The notes: generated from the sequence alone by a model not told the origin. A stretch of DNA of 64,000 bases from Ilumatobacter sp963746265 (GCA_963746265.1 CAVVAM010000003.1:1-64000), one strand, 5' to 3'. Counted from the first letter of the stretch, positions 25,320-33,330 are shown. Translations and numbers: made by a program.

Positions 25320-26618
25320 ATGGCTAGGCGTGGCATGGTTCCGCTCGTCAATCATCGGCTCCTGCAGCGCGTCGGCACCACCCTGCGATCCGATGCGGTA
25401 GGCAAGACGACGACGGGTAACCGTGCGTCGCTCGAGGAACTCTGCCTCTTCGTCGCCTCCGTCGTTGCGTTCGGCGACGAGTTCGATGTCGACCCGACGG
25501 TGCCACCGGAGACCCGCGAACTCACGTCGGAGCTGACCGCTTCGCTCGGCATCGAGGTGCGTGCGACGACTCGTCCCTCACCCGACGAGATCGCACAGGA
25601 CACCGTCATCGGCGGTGTCCTGCTGACCGAGCCCGGCGACGACACCGAAGGGTCTCGCCTGGTTGGTCCCCCTGACACCGGCCGCACGATTGATGCGGAG
25701 CAGGACCAACTGCTGCGCAGCCACCTCACAATTGTCGGAATCCTCGTCACGAGAAGGGCCGACGGGGATGACGACTCCACCTGGCTCACCGACTCGTGGA
25801 CCGACAGGTACTGGGGCAACAAGCTGCTCGCCGCGCTCGCCGGGGTCCCGTCGACGGACATGGGCGAACGTCCGCTCGACGCGTATCTCCGCGAACTCCG
25901 CGTCAGAGTCGACGCCGGCCAACGGTCGTCCGCGTTCTGGTACACCTCTGCGCTGATCACGCACATGCGCATGGGGTACTTGGGAGCGGCGGCACAGCGG
26001 ACGGGGGGCATCTACCTCGCAAGTGGACCGGTCGACCAGACCGCTGGTCGAGTGGCCGCCTGGGACGACGTGCTCCGGCGTCTCCTCCCGTCCCAGAAGG
26101 CGACCCCGACCGACGATCCCGGCTCGATCGCCGACCTGATCATGAACCACACGCTCACAGCGGCAGCGCTGGGTCCGATCCTCGATGACCGCTTTCGGCC
26201 GGAGCGGCCGATGACGCTCCTGGACACGGCGCGCGAGCATCGCACCCCGGCTCTCGCGAAGGCGCTGCGCCAGGCGATGGCTGCGTCCGAGAGCGGTTCC
26301 CACGACCCGTCGTGGGTGGACGGGTTCGTGGACGACACCCAGCGATACGTTCATCTCGACCACGCCCGCCGGGACCGGCTCGTTCGAATGGTCGCCGGGT
26401 CCCTGACGGCGACCGGCGGCGCGCTCGGCATCTACTCACCGTGGCTGTTGAGCCTCGCGGTCGGAGCCGGCGTCGTCGAAAGCGCCAACGCAGCCCGTGA
26501 GACATATCTCCAGCGGACACCGCAGGCCGCTGTTGCGACCCTGCTCAGGGACACGGCCGAACCACACCGACTCGAGCGCGCCGAGACGAAGCTCTCCTCG
26601 TTGGGTCTGCGCCATTGA
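25320..26618 (+). CDS. Unrecognised 432-residue protein
   Basis: I recognise no family. The protein looks mostly alpha-helical and soluble, with a polar first half and a C-terminal segment that is mildly hydrophobic (about 365-395, GSLTATGGALGIYSPWLLSLAVGAGVV), possibly a membrane-associated helix. An aromatic central part (DSWTDRYWGNKLLAALAG; SSAFWYTSALITHMRMGYLG) contains most of its Trp and Tyr. No nucleotide-binding or catalytic motif was found. The predicted -10 box TATACT supports the start. The next gene begins inside its stop codon, so the two act as a unit. The sequence is somewhat richer in A/T third positions than its neighbours, which may indicate transfer. Confidence 0.7.
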   Translation: MARRGMVPLVNHRLLQRVGTTLRSDAVGKTTTGNRASLEELCLFVASVVAFGDEFDVDPTVPPETRELTSELTASLGIEVRATTRPSPDEIAQDTVIGGVLLTEPGDDTEGSRLVGPPDTGRTIDAEQDQLLRSHLTIVGILVTRRADGDDDSTWLTDSWTDRYWGNKLLAALAGVPSTDMGERPLDAYLRELRVRVDAGQRSSAFWYTSALITHMRMGYLGAAAQRTGGIYLASGPVDQTAGRVAAWDDVLRRLLPSQKATPTDDPGSIADLIMNHTLTAAALGPILDDRFRPERPMTLLDTAREHRTPALAKALRQAMAASESGSHDPSWVDGFVDDTQRYVHLDHARRDRLVRMVAGSLTATGGALGIYSPWLLSLAVGAGVVESANAARETYLQRTPQAAVATLLRDTAEPHRLERAETKLSSLGLRH

Positions 26619-27088
26619 TCGCGATCCTGCTCCGGCACGCACCTGTCCGACGCCCTCCGGAGTACGACGTGCTGTCGGAACGTGGCGATGCGCTGGCGCA
26701 CGCCCTGCCTGCTGTGGTCGCCAACTGGGAGCTGCAACCGACGACCTGCTTCTACGACGCGTCGGTGCGGCGGTGCTTCGACACCGTCTCCCGTCTGCCG
26801 CTGGCACACACGCCGTACGGACCAGGACATGGTCTGCGAACGCTGAACAGCGTGCTCCGAACGGTCGACTCGGTGTCATTGATCTGCTACCGGTTCGCGT
26901 CGATCGAGTCCGGTGACCTGTACCACGTCGAGGACCTCGAGTTGCACACGGACGTTCACGCCGCGGACTACGACATGCAGGTGGCGAGCGCGCGGCGACG
27001 TGCTCGTGATGTCGCCGTCGTGCTCGAGTCGGCGACCTCCGGATGGCGCCAGACCGGAACACTTCCGCTCGCGCACCACCACGACTGA
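26615..27088 (+). CDS. Divergent histidine-phosphatase-like protein
   Basis: A 157-residue protein starting with TTG at 26615, inside the stop of the upstream gene. The N-terminus MIAILLRHAPVRRP resembles the RHG motif of the phosphoglycerate mutase/histidine phosphatase superfamily. It is followed by LSERGDALAHAL, like the family's LTERGxxQAxxL, and then CFYDASVRRCFDTV, like the SPLxRAxxT motif. The later Glu and GH motifs are not clear, although a His-rich end (PLAHHHD) is present. It could be a divergent or inactive member. The four-base overlap with the unknown gene implies joint function. Confidence 0.6.
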   Translation: MIAILLRHAPVRRPPEYDVLSERGDALAHALPAVVANWELQPTTCFYDASVRRCFDTVSRLPLAHTPYGPGHGLRTLNSVLRTVDSVSLICYRFASIESGDLYHVEDLELHTDVHAADYDMQVASARRRARDVAVVLESATSGWRQTGTLPLAHHHD

Positions 27089-27105
27089 GACACCGCGACG
27101 GGCGG

Positions 27106-27966
27106 TCAGCGGGGGAAGCCGATGACGAACTCGGGTTCCGACACCTCGTCGTAGCCGGGTTCGTCCGAGCGGATCACGCCGGTGACCTTGCCGGTCGCGT
27201 CCAGTTGCACCTTGGGCAGGACGGGCTGGGGGATCCCGACCTGCGCGGCAGCTGCCATCGCTTCGTCGGCCGTCGCGTGCGGATGCAGGAAACGGAGGCT
27301 CGCCACCGTCGGCGGGAACATCTGGAGCTCGCCGTCCTGCCACATGTGCAACGCATCCTCCGGGCGAACCCACAGGCTCGCGATCGTCTCGCCGTCGTCA
27401 TGCAGCGGCTCCTGCGCCGCGGGGGCGTGCGCCATGAAGAACCGGGTGTCGAACCGGCGGCGTTCGCCGACCGGGGTGATCCAGTGATCGACGAGGTGCA
27501 TCCGATCGACCATCAGCATCAGCTCCTCCCGCGTGCACAACGCCGCCAGCGAAAGGCTGCCGTCGTGCACCTGGTGACGGGCGACGTTGAACCGCTCGGC
27601 AACGACCGGGTCGTCGAAACGGATCACATCGTCGACGCCGACCGGGCGCGCCAACAACACGCCCGCCTCCTCGAAGCACTCACGAACCGCGGCAACCAGC
27701 CACGCCAGGCCGCCATGGTCGAGCCCCAGCAACTGCGAGGCCGTGGCGTCATCGAGGCCGTCGCAGATCGGTTCGAACGTTTCACCGTGATCGGAGTCGT
27801 CGACCCTCCCACCGGGAAACACGTATTGACCTCGGGCGAACGCGGCGCCGTGGGTGCGTTGCAGCATGAACACCTCGAGGCCGTCGTCCGCGTCGCGTAC
27901 GAGCATGACGGTGGCGGCAGGCCGGACGGGGATCGAAGCGGCGAGCACGGGTTGGTCGTCGGTCAC
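27106..27966 (-). CDS. NUDIX hydrolase (NUDT8/NUDT19-like)
   Basis: A 286-residue NUDIX protein with the split arrangement of the NUDT19 (coenzyme A diphosphatase-like) group: VFPGGRVDDSDH at about residues 46-57, then an insertion, and AAVRECFEEAGVLL at about 90-103 carrying the REx2EExG glutamates. A C-terminal domain with PEDALHMWQDGELQMFPPTV also fits. The substrate is probably a CoA derivative, by family only. GTG 27966 is chosen because TACCGT lies 6 nt before it; a longer frame upstream overlaps the next gene. It is convergent with the histidine-phosphatase-like gene, 17 bp apart. Confidence 0.85.
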   Translation of the reverse strand: MTDDQPVLAASIPVRPAATVMLVRDADDGLEVFMLQRTHGAAFARGQYVFPGGRVDDSDHGETFEPICDGLDDATASQLLGLDHGGLAWLVAAVRECFEEAGVLLARPVGVDDVIRFDDPVVAERFNVARHQVHDGSLSLAALCTREELMLMVDRMHLVDHWITPVGERRRFDTRFFMAHAPAAQEPLHDDGETIASLWVRPEDALHMWQDGELQMFPPTVASLRFLHPHATADEAMAAAAQVGIPQPVLPKVQLDATGKVTGVIRSDEPGYDEVSEPEFVIGFPR

Positions 27967-27978
27967 GGCCCGACGGTA
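27967..27978 (-). promoter_or_regulatory. Predicted -10 box TACCGT of the NUDIX gene
   Basis: TACCGT (27973-27978, minus strand) lies 6 nt before GTG 27966. It decides the start in favour of this GTG. Confidence 0.48.
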
Positions 27979-28003
27979 CCGCCGACGATCGGAACGCCCC
28001 GAC

Positions 28004-28594
28004 TCAGAACAGCTCGGAGATGGCGTCGCGGAGTTCGCCCGCGTCGATCTCACCGGTCTGCCGCAGGATGCGACCCTCGGTGTCGACGAACAGGGTCACC
28101 GGGAACGCGACCACGCCGATCTCGTTCGTGAACGTCCGATCGGGATCGCGCAGCAGCTCGTACTCGACGCCCCGGGCCTGTGCGAAGCGCTCCATCGTGT
28201 CGACCGTGTCGAACGGATCGACCCCGACGAAACGGATCCGGTCGCCGACCTCGTCGTGGACCTCGGCGAAGTCCTGCAGCTCCCGCTGGCACGGCGGGCA
28301 ATTCGAGAACCACAGGTTGACGACCATCGGCCGGGCCAGATCGGACGTCAGTCGGACCTGGCTGCCGTCGACCGCGACGAGCGGCACGTCGGGAACGGGA
28401 TCGCCGGCGACGTCGTCGTTGACGTCGTCGAGTGGTTGTTGATAGATGCCAGGCTCGTCCAGGACGACCTCGCCGTCGAACTCTTGGTCGTCGTCGAGCG
28501 CGGCTTCGAGCCACGTTCCGCCGAGCACGCTCACGACGGCGGCGCCGACGCCGGCACCACCCGCGATGAGCAGCGTGCGACGCGAGACGTCCAT
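28004..28594 (-). CDS. Tat-type exported thiol-disulfide oxidoreductase (TlpA/ResA-like)
   Basis: A 196-residue exported thioredoxin-fold protein. The N-terminus MDVSRRTLLIAGGAGVGAAV carries a twin-arginine-like SRRTLL motif before a hydrophobic helix. The thioredoxin domain has NLWFSNCPPCQREL with a CPPC active site at about 98-101, the GVD..DT segment, and a cis-Pro loop (VVAFPVTLFVD). It probably reduces or isomerises disulfides outside the membrane, for instance in cytochrome or copper-protein maturation. ATG 28594 is selected over GTG 28600 by the TAGCCT box 6 nt upstream. It is followed by the NUDIX gene on the same strand. Confidence 0.85.
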   Translation of the reverse strand: MDVSRRTLLIAGGAGVGAAVVSVLGGTWLEAALDDDQEFDGEVVLDEPGIYQQPLDDVNDDVAGDPVPDVPLVAVDGSQVRLTSDLARPMVVNLWFSNCPPCQRELQDFAEVHDEVGDRIRFVGVDPFDTVDTMERFAQARGVEYELLRDPDRTFTNEIGVVAFPVTLFVDTEGRILRQTGEIDAGELRDAISELF

Positions 28595-28606
28595 GCCCAC
28601 AGGCTA
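28595..28606 (-). promoter_or_regulatory. Predicted -10 box TAGCCT of the TlpA-like gene
   Basis: TAGCCT (28601-28606, minus strand) lies 6 nt before ATG 28594. Confidence 0.48.
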
Positions 28607-28701
28607 CGGACTGACCGGTCGACGTGGCAGCGGCGAAATCGGGTCCGTCCCAACTCGATTCGCGGGCCTGCGACGAGATCGTCACGGCCCGTCACCCGTG
28701 C

Positions 28702-28730
28702 GGCCCCGGGACCATGGCGGACCCGGGGCC
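28702..28730 (-). terminator. GC-rich hairpin downstream of whiB-like gene 1
   Basis: GGCCCCGGG (28702-28710) pairs with CCCGGGGCC (28722-28730) around an 11-nt loop, 11 bp after the stop of the whiB-like gene. No T-run follows, so it may only attenuate or mark the 3' end. Confidence 0.45.
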
Positions 28731-28740
28731 GGGCGGGGAA

Positions 28741-29094
28741 TCAGGCGACGGGCGCGGGTTCGTCGCCCTGCTCGACGACACCGAACTCGTCCACGATGAC
28801 CGGAGGCCGCGGCCTCTTGGGAGGTCGCCCACCGGGTCTCTTGTTGGCGACGATGCGGCCTCCGGAAAGCAACTCGCCTCCCCACACGCCCCAGGGCTCC
28901 TCCCGCTCGAGCGCGTCGGTCAAGCACGCCTCGGCGAGCGCGCACCGGGCGCAGATCGCCTTGGCCCGGGCGATGTCGAGCACGTGATCGGAGAAGAACA
29001 GCGGCGTGAGCGTGCCGTTGCCGTCGGCGCAGCGGGCAACCGCGACGGTGGAGACGAGGGTTTCGTCGATGGGCTGGAGCTGGATCGTGTTCAT
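28741..29094 (-). CDS. WhiB-family Fe-S transcription factor (copy 1)
   Basis: A 117-residue WhiB-like protein. The four cluster cysteines are C22, C48, C51 and C57 (CARCALAEAC), and the turn motif WGVWGG follows at 68-73. The C-terminus KRPGGRPPKRPRPP is a basic AT-hook-like DNA-contact tail. WhiB proteins bind a [4Fe-4S] cluster and usually act through the sigma-factor region 4. The core from ARCADGNGTLT through the second cysteine is almost identical to the second copy 0.55 kb upstream, so the pair arose by duplication. A terminator for a small gene and about 165 bp of non-coding DNA separate it from upstream genes. Confidence 0.95.
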   Translation of the reverse strand: MNTIQLQPIDETLVSTVAVARCADGNGTLTPLFFSDHVLDIARAKAICARCALAEACLTDALEREEPWGVWGGELLSGGRIVANKRPGGRPPKRPRPPVIVDEFGVVEQGDEPAPVA

Positions 29095-29194
29095 CGTGTG
29101 GCTTTCTGTTCGGTGATGGTTGCGGGCTGGTGATGTCGGTCGGTGCGGTGGCTGGTGTGTCGCATGAGCTCTCTGCAGTGGGAAACCGGGGCCG

Positions 29195-29233
29195 AAAAAC
29201 TCAAAAGGCCGCCGGGTACGGAACCCGGCGGCC
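29195..29233 (-). terminator. Rho-independent terminator after the small gene
   Basis: On the minus strand GGCCGCCGGGT (29223-29233) and ACCCGGCGGCC (29207-29217) form an 11-bp stem with a 5-nt loop, followed by TTTT, GAG and TTTTT. It lies 26 bp after the stop at 29260 and supports that gene being real. Confidence 0.88.
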
Positions 29234-29259
29234 TCGGTGAGAGGTGATTCGACGTGTCG

Positions 29260-29502
29260 CTACGTCGACCTCGTTCCGAGGTGCCGGGTGGAGCGCTCGA
29301 TCTGCGTCGGGTTGCCGACCGAGGTGGTGGCACCCTTCACGCCCGCGGTGTTCGCGAGTGCGAACAGACCGGTGGTGCCGCACAAGCCCAGGGCGATCGA
29401 GCCGTCACGCCAGCCGCCCGTCATCGGCAGCGCGGTGGCGTGGGACGGGACGGCAGTGCGGGCGCGGTCCGGACCGAGCTGTGGCGTCGTCGTCGTGACC
29501 AT
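29260..29502 (-). CDS. Small protein of unknown function between two whiB genes
   Basis: An 80-residue protein, with Thr/Pro-rich N-terminus and a central stretch (IALGLCGTTGLFALANTAGV) that could be a weak membrane helix. I know no family. It is supported by a good ribosome-binding site (GAAAGGA 7 nt before ATG 29502) and by a strong terminator just after its stop. It lies between the two whiB paralogues on the same strand, so it might be regulated with them. Confidence 0.62.
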   Translation of the reverse strand: MVTTTTPQLGPDRARTAVPSHATALPMTGGWRDGSIALGLCGTTGLFALANTAGVKGATTSVGNPTQIERSTRHLGTRST

Positions 29503-29549
29503 GTCTCGTCCTTTCCGTGGCGTGTCTCGTCGGGTTCGCAGCGAACGCG

Positions 29550-29591
29550 AACGTGCGCAGCGAAATCCCAGTGGAACACGCTGCGCACGTT
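29550..29591. repeat. Perfect 13-bp inverted repeat between whiB-like gene 2 and the small gene
   Basis: AACGTGCGCAGCG (29550-29562) and its exact reverse complement CGCTGCGCACGTT (29579-29591) are separated by 16 nt. There is no T-run on either side. It could be a hairpin in the 3' part of the whiB2 transcript or an operator for the small gene, whose start is 48 bp downstream. Confidence 0.6.
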
Positions 29592-29641
29592 GCCGTCAAG
29601 GAGGTTTCTGCGGGGGACGTGCAGCAACCTCCGAGGGCGAC

Positions 29642-30010
29642 TCAGGCGACGAGGTGCGGAGGGATCGGCACCTCGTCCACGACCAGGACCGGTCGAGGGG
29701 TCTTCGGGGGGCGGCCGCGCCCACGCTTCACCGCCACGACCACCCCCTCGACCAGGAGCTGACCGCCCCACACGCCGTACGGTTCGGCGCGATCGAGGGC
29801 GTCACCGAGGCACGAGTCGGCCAGACCGCACTTGCCGCAGATCGCCTTGGCCCGGGCGATGTCGAACTCGTCGTCCGAGAAGAACAGGTGCGTGAGCGTG
29901 CCGTTGCCGTCGGCACAGCGGGCGTAACTCGACAGGGCCGGTTCGTCGACGACGTCGGGATCGGTCACGATCCCCGGCTCGTCGTTGATGATGATGTCGA
30001 GGAGAGTCAT
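29642..30010 (-). CDS. WhiB-family Fe-S transcription factor (copy 2)
   Basis: A 122-residue WhiB-like protein with cysteines C32, C58, C61 and C67 and the turn motif YGVWGG. An acidic N-terminal extension (about 1-28) precedes the core, and the basic tail KRGRGRPPKTPRP is AT-hook-like. It shares the segment ARCADGNGTLT.LFFSD with copy 1. ATG 30010 is chosen because GGAGGA lies about 10 nt upstream; an upstream open frame in the same phase has no other support. About 240 bp upstream are two 19-bp direct repeats that may be its operator. Confidence 0.93.
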   Translation of the reverse strand: MTLLDIIINDEPGIVTDPDVVDEPALSSYARCADGNGTLTHLFFSDDEFDIARAKAICGKCGLADSCLGDALDRAEPYGVWGGQLLVEGVVVAVKRGRGRPPKTPRPVLVVDEVPIPPHLVA

Positions 30011-30841
30011 GATGTCGGGTTCCTCCGGTGTTCCTGAACGGGCGGGTGTCGCTCCGGACGGAAGCACAGAGGGGAGAACATCGTTCTCTGATACGCGCGA
30101 TCCGGAATTTCCTTCCGGGACCGCGCCCGGGGCCGCGTGCTCCGGTTCGGTCAGCCGTGTCGTCATGGCTGTCCAGAGCGCGAACGTGAACCGAACTCGC
30201 AGTTTTCGGTGCTCGCACCGGTGGACCGCCCGTCGGATCACCTGCGTAGATCACGACCAACTGGTGGCTGATCACGGCCAACTGGTGGGCGGCAGCCCGA
30301 AAGCGCCGGGATCAGTTCGGGCGGCCGCGCGACTGACGCACTGCGTCCACCGACCACGCCGCGATCGAACATCTCGCGTGGTTCGGCAGCGGTCGCCGCA
30401 CCAGGTGTGGCACGCCGTGGAGCTGACGGCCAACACGCCGGCCACGTTGCACGTGCAACCGTTCACGGCGGCATGTTCGTGGGCCGCCGGCGACGCCGCC
30501 GAGCATCCACCGGTGACCCGGACCTTCCGCCATCCGCTGTGGCCCGCATGGGTCCCAGGTGCGCTCGCTGCCGGCGATCTCCCCGCGGCCCGAGACGAGA
30601 GCGCACGCCTCACGATGGACGAAGCCGCCATCGTCGCCCGCACGGCCATCGGGCAGCTCGCACCTGCCACTGCCTCCCGATGCCGGCATCCCGGAATGGG
30701 CGTCGAGCCCGTCACGGTCGACGTACCACCAGGTCACCCGGAGTCACCATCCACCGTGAGCACGCCGCTGTCTACGTCACGGCGTCCACGACGACCCTCT
30801 GGACGTACCCGACGCGGCGACGGAACGACGTCCGGTGCACG
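30011..30841. other. 831-bp stretch without a convincing gene
   Basis: This is the longest gene-poor stretch in the window. Bases 30011-30240 are the upstream region of whiB-like gene 2. Bases 30249-30288 hold two direct repeats (listed separately). From about 30405 to 30670 one plus-strand frame has the high third-position GC of coding DNA and a protein-like composition, but no credible stop: it runs on antisense through the next gene. The opposite strand has only Arg/Cys/Ser-rich frames that look like shadows. A decayed gene is possible. Confidence 0.5.
30249..30288. repeat. Two 19-bp direct repeats, 21-bp period
   Basis: GATCACGACCAACTGGTGG (30249-30267) and GATCACGGCCAACTGGTGG (30270-30288) differ at one base. 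A 21-bp period puts both on the same face of the helix, as expected for a tandem operator. The nearest gene start is whiB-like gene 2 at 30010. Confidence 0.6.
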
Positions 30842-31816
30842 TCAGAGGTCGATGAGTATCTTGCCGGTGTTCGCGTTGGCCTCCATGTGGCGGTGCGCGT
30901 CGGCGATGTCGTCGAGCGCGAACCGCGAGTCGATCACGGGGCGCAACGAGCCGTCGTCGAACCGGGGGATCATCTCGGCGATGAACCGCTGGGAGAGCGC
31001 CGCTTTCTGTTCGATCGGCCGGGCACGCAGCGTGGTACCGATCCAGTGCACCCGCTTCACGAGCAGCAGACCCAGGTTGACGGACGTCAGTCCGCCGCCC
31101 ATCAGGCCGACCTGCACGATCGTGCCCTGCGACTTGACCGCACCCAGATTACGGTTGGCCTCGTCGCCGCCGACGACGTCGAGGATCGTGTCGACACCGC
31201 CGGGGAGCGCGTCGCGGAGCGCAGCGGCCCAGTCGGCGGGCGAACGCTCCAGCACGAGGTCGGCCCCGAGCTCCGAGCACGCCGCCATCTTGCCCGCCGA
31301 GCACGTGACGGCGATCTTGGCGCCGATCGCCTTGGCGATCTGGATCGCGGCCGTCCCGACGCCGGATGCGCCGGCGTGCACGAGCGCCCACCGGCCCGAC
31401 GTCAGCCCACCTTGCGCCACGAGCGCATCCCATGCCGTGAGGAAGACCTCGGGGATCGCCGCGGCATCGGACAACTCGATCCAGCCCGGCACGGGCAGCG
31501 CCTGACGTTCATGGGTCACCACCTGCTCGGCGTAGCAGGCGCCCGCCTCGATCCCCATCACCCGGTCACCCACCTGCCACCGGCCGACGCGGTCGCCGAC
31601 GGCCCCGACGGTGCCGGCGTACTCGAGCCCGAGGATCTCCCGGTCCCGGCGCTGGGGATCGGGATAGGCGCCCATGCGCTGGAGCGTGTCGGCCCGGTTG
31701 ATCGCAGTGTGCGCCACGCACACCAAGATCTCATCGGGGCCGGGGACCGGATCAGGGACGTCGGTCACCTGCAGGACCTCCGGGCCGCCGTACTCCTCGA
31801 TCACCACTGCGCGCAT
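30842..31816 (-). CDS. NAD(P)H:quinone oxidoreductase (medium-chain dehydrogenase, PIG3-like)
   Basis: A 324-residue medium-chain dehydrogenase of the quinone oxidoreductase class, without zinc ligands. Seen: N-terminal MRAVVIEEYGGPEVL, NRADTLQRMGAYP, the cofactor-binding HAGASGVGTAAIQIAKAIGA (about 140-159, glycine-rich AxxGVG), and the C-terminal HRHMEANANTGKILI. Expected reaction: NADPH-dependent reduction of quinones or enones in the cytoplasm. A CACACT box lies 7 nt before ATG 31816. Confidence 0.92.
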   Translation of the reverse strand: MRAVVIEEYGGPEVLQVTDVPDPVPGPDEILVCVAHTAINRADTLQRMGAYPDPQRRDREILGLEYAGTVGAVGDRVGRWQVGDRVMGIEAGACYAEQVVTHERQALPVPGWIELSDAAAIPEVFLTAWDALVAQGGLTSGRWALVHAGASGVGTAAIQIAKAIGAKIAVTCSAGKMAACSELGADLVLERSPADWAAALRDALPGGVDTILDVVGGDEANRNLGAVKSQGTIVQVGLMGGGLTSVNLGLLLVKRVHWIGTTLRARPIEQKAALSQRFIAEMIPRFDDGSLRPVIDSRFALDDIADAHRHMEANANTGKILIDL

Positions 31817-31861
31817 GGGCGACAGTGTGCCGGTTGCGGCACCGGTACGGCGAACCGCGCG

Positions 31862-32506
31862 CTACGAGTTGCTCGGCTCGGACGGCACGGTGTCACCTGG
31901 GCTGCCGGCGGCGGCCGACTCGGCGGCAGCCAGTTCCGCCTGCATCACCTCGAGGCGTCGCGCGACCTCGCTGGGCTCGCAGAACACCAGCGTTCGGTAC
32001 AGCTGCAGCTCGGCGACGCTCTCGCGGATGTCGTCGAGAGCTCGGTGTGCGCCCTGCTTCCAGCCGCGCTGCGCGAGCACATCCGGATGCCATCGACGGA
32101 TGAGCTCCTTGAGGCTCGACACGTCGACGGAGCGGTAGTGCAGGTGCTCTTCGATCTCCGGCAGGTATGCCGCGAGGAACCGCCGGTCGGTTCCGATCGA
32201 GTTGCCGCACAGCGGCACGGTTCGGGCGACCGGGGCATGCTCTCGGATGAACGCCAGCGTTTCGGCACCCGCTTCTTCGAGGGTGATCGTGGACGCCTTG
32301 ATCTGATCGAGCAGTCCCGACCTGGTGTGCATGTCGACCACGAACGGGTCCATCTTCGCCAGCACCTCGTCGGGCTGGTGCACGACCAGATCAGGACCTT
32401 CGGCGACGATGTTCAGGTCGTCGTCCGTCACCAGCGTCGCGATCTCGACGATGACGTCGGAGGTGTGGTCGAGCCCCGTCATCTCCAGATCCATCCACAC
32501 GAGCAT
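31862..32506 (-). CDS. orn: Oligoribonuclease
   Basis: A 214-residue 3'-5' exoribonuclease of the DEDDh family that degrades short RNA oligonucleotides, including pGpG from c-di-GMP breakdown. Seen: WMDLEMTGLD (DxE, motif I), LCGNSIGTDRRFL (motif II), YRSVDVSSLKEL, and KQGAHRALDDIRESV, whose His and Asp complete the site. A C-terminal Ala/Ser-rich tail of about 25 residues is extra. ATG 32506 has TAGCAT 7 nt upstream. A c-di-GMP cyclase gene occurs at the end of the window. Confidence 0.95.
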   Translation of the reverse strand: MLVWMDLEMTGLDHTSDVIVEIATLVTDDDLNIVAEGPDLVVHQPDEVLAKMDPFVVDMHTRSGLLDQIKASTITLEEAGAETLAFIREHAPVARTVPLCGNSIGTDRRFLAAYLPEIEEHLHYRSVDVSSLKELIRRWHPDVLAQRGWKQGAHRALDDIRESVAELQLYRTLVFCEPSEVARRLEVMQAELAAAESAAAGSPGDTVPSEPSNS

Positions 32507-32519
32507 CGAAGCGATGCTA
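32507..32519 (-). promoter_or_regulatory. Predicted -10 box TAGCAT of orn
   Basis: TAGCAT (32514-32519, minus strand) lies 7 nt before ATG 32506. This start gives a protein beginning at the first conserved motif and rules out an 83-residue upstream extension. Confidence 0.52.
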
Positions 32520-32630
32520 AACGGGCGAGCCCGACCGCGCACATCTTCGGCCACGAACGATCGGTGTCGATACGGTTCCAATGGCCGTCGCCGCACGGCA
32601 CCGGCGGTCACTCGATGCCACGATGAGGCG

Positions 32631-33317
32631 ATGGTCCACCCTTCGTTCGCCGAGCTGCTCGCCCTCGACGGTGTGGTCGAGGAATGCGAGCTCCGGGGAC
32701 GGTTCGGGTTCATGGCCTTCCACGGAGGCGGGCTCGAGGAGATGACCGATGTCATCGCCCGAGCGGCCGCCGAACGATCCGGAGCGTCGTACTACGGTGT
32801 CCTCCACCCGCCGGACTGGGAACTGCACCTGCCGTCGACCAGGGTGTCGCCCGCCCAGTCGGCGACGCTGGCCGGGTTCATCGATCACGTGGACGTCGTG
32901 ATCACCGTGCACGGCTTCGGCCGGCGATCGTTGATGACGTCGCTGTTGCTCGGTGGCCGGAATCGTGCACTGGCGGCACATGTCGCATCGCATCTCCGCG
33001 CCGTCCTTCCCGCCTACGACGTACTCGACGATCTCGAGACGATCCCCAAGGAGCTCCGAGGGGTCCACGCGGACAATCCGGTGAACCTCCCGACCGACGC
33101 CGGCGTGCAGCTCGAGCTGCCGCCGCGAGTACGCGGATCGAGCCCGATGTGGTGGGATTGGGAAGACGGTCTGACCCCGCACACCGAGGCACTCATCGAT
33201 GGCCTGGGCGCAGCCGCCTCGACCTACGCCACCGCGCCGTCACCCATCGGTTCGCAACGCATCCACCACGACGGCGGCGTGCCCGCCGAGCAGCTCGTCG
33301 ACCGCTCGGCGACCTGA
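32631..33317 (+). CDS. Poly-gamma-glutamate hydrolase family protein
   Basis: A 228-residue protein resembling the PF05908 family (phage-type gamma-polyglutamate hydrolases, zinc enzymes related to carboxypeptidases). Seen: FMAFHGGGLEEMTDVIARAA, where His and Glu would bind zinc, SYYGVLHPPDWELHLPST, and VVITVHGFGRRSLMTSLLLG with another conserved His. Whether it cuts polyglutamate or another isopeptide is unknown. ATG 32631 has GAGG close by and a CACGAT box 6 nt upstream. It is divergent from orn and convergent with the M20 gene (13 bp). Confidence 0.72.
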   Translation: MVHPSFAELLALDGVVEECELRGRFGFMAFHGGGLEEMTDVIARAAAERSGASYYGVLHPPDWELHLPSTRVSPAQSATLAGFIDHVDVVITVHGFGRRSLMTSLLLGGRNRALAAHVASHLRAVLPAYDVLDDLETIPKELRGVHADNPVNLPTDAGVQLELPPRVRGSSPMWWDWEDGLTPHTEALIDGLGAAASTYATAPSPIGSQRIHHDGGVPAEQLVDRSAT

Positions 33318-33330
33318 TCGCAACGCCGCG

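Noticed and set aside
30249..30288. Direct repeats as an integration attachment site
   Set aside because: No integrase, tRNA gene or mobile-element gene lies nearby, and the 21-bp period fits a tandem operator better.
30272..30737. Cys-rich minus-strand open frames of about 140 codons
   Set aside because: Composition is Ala/Arg/Ser/Cys-rich without motif, there is no ribosome-binding site or -10 box, and third-position bias does not favour them.
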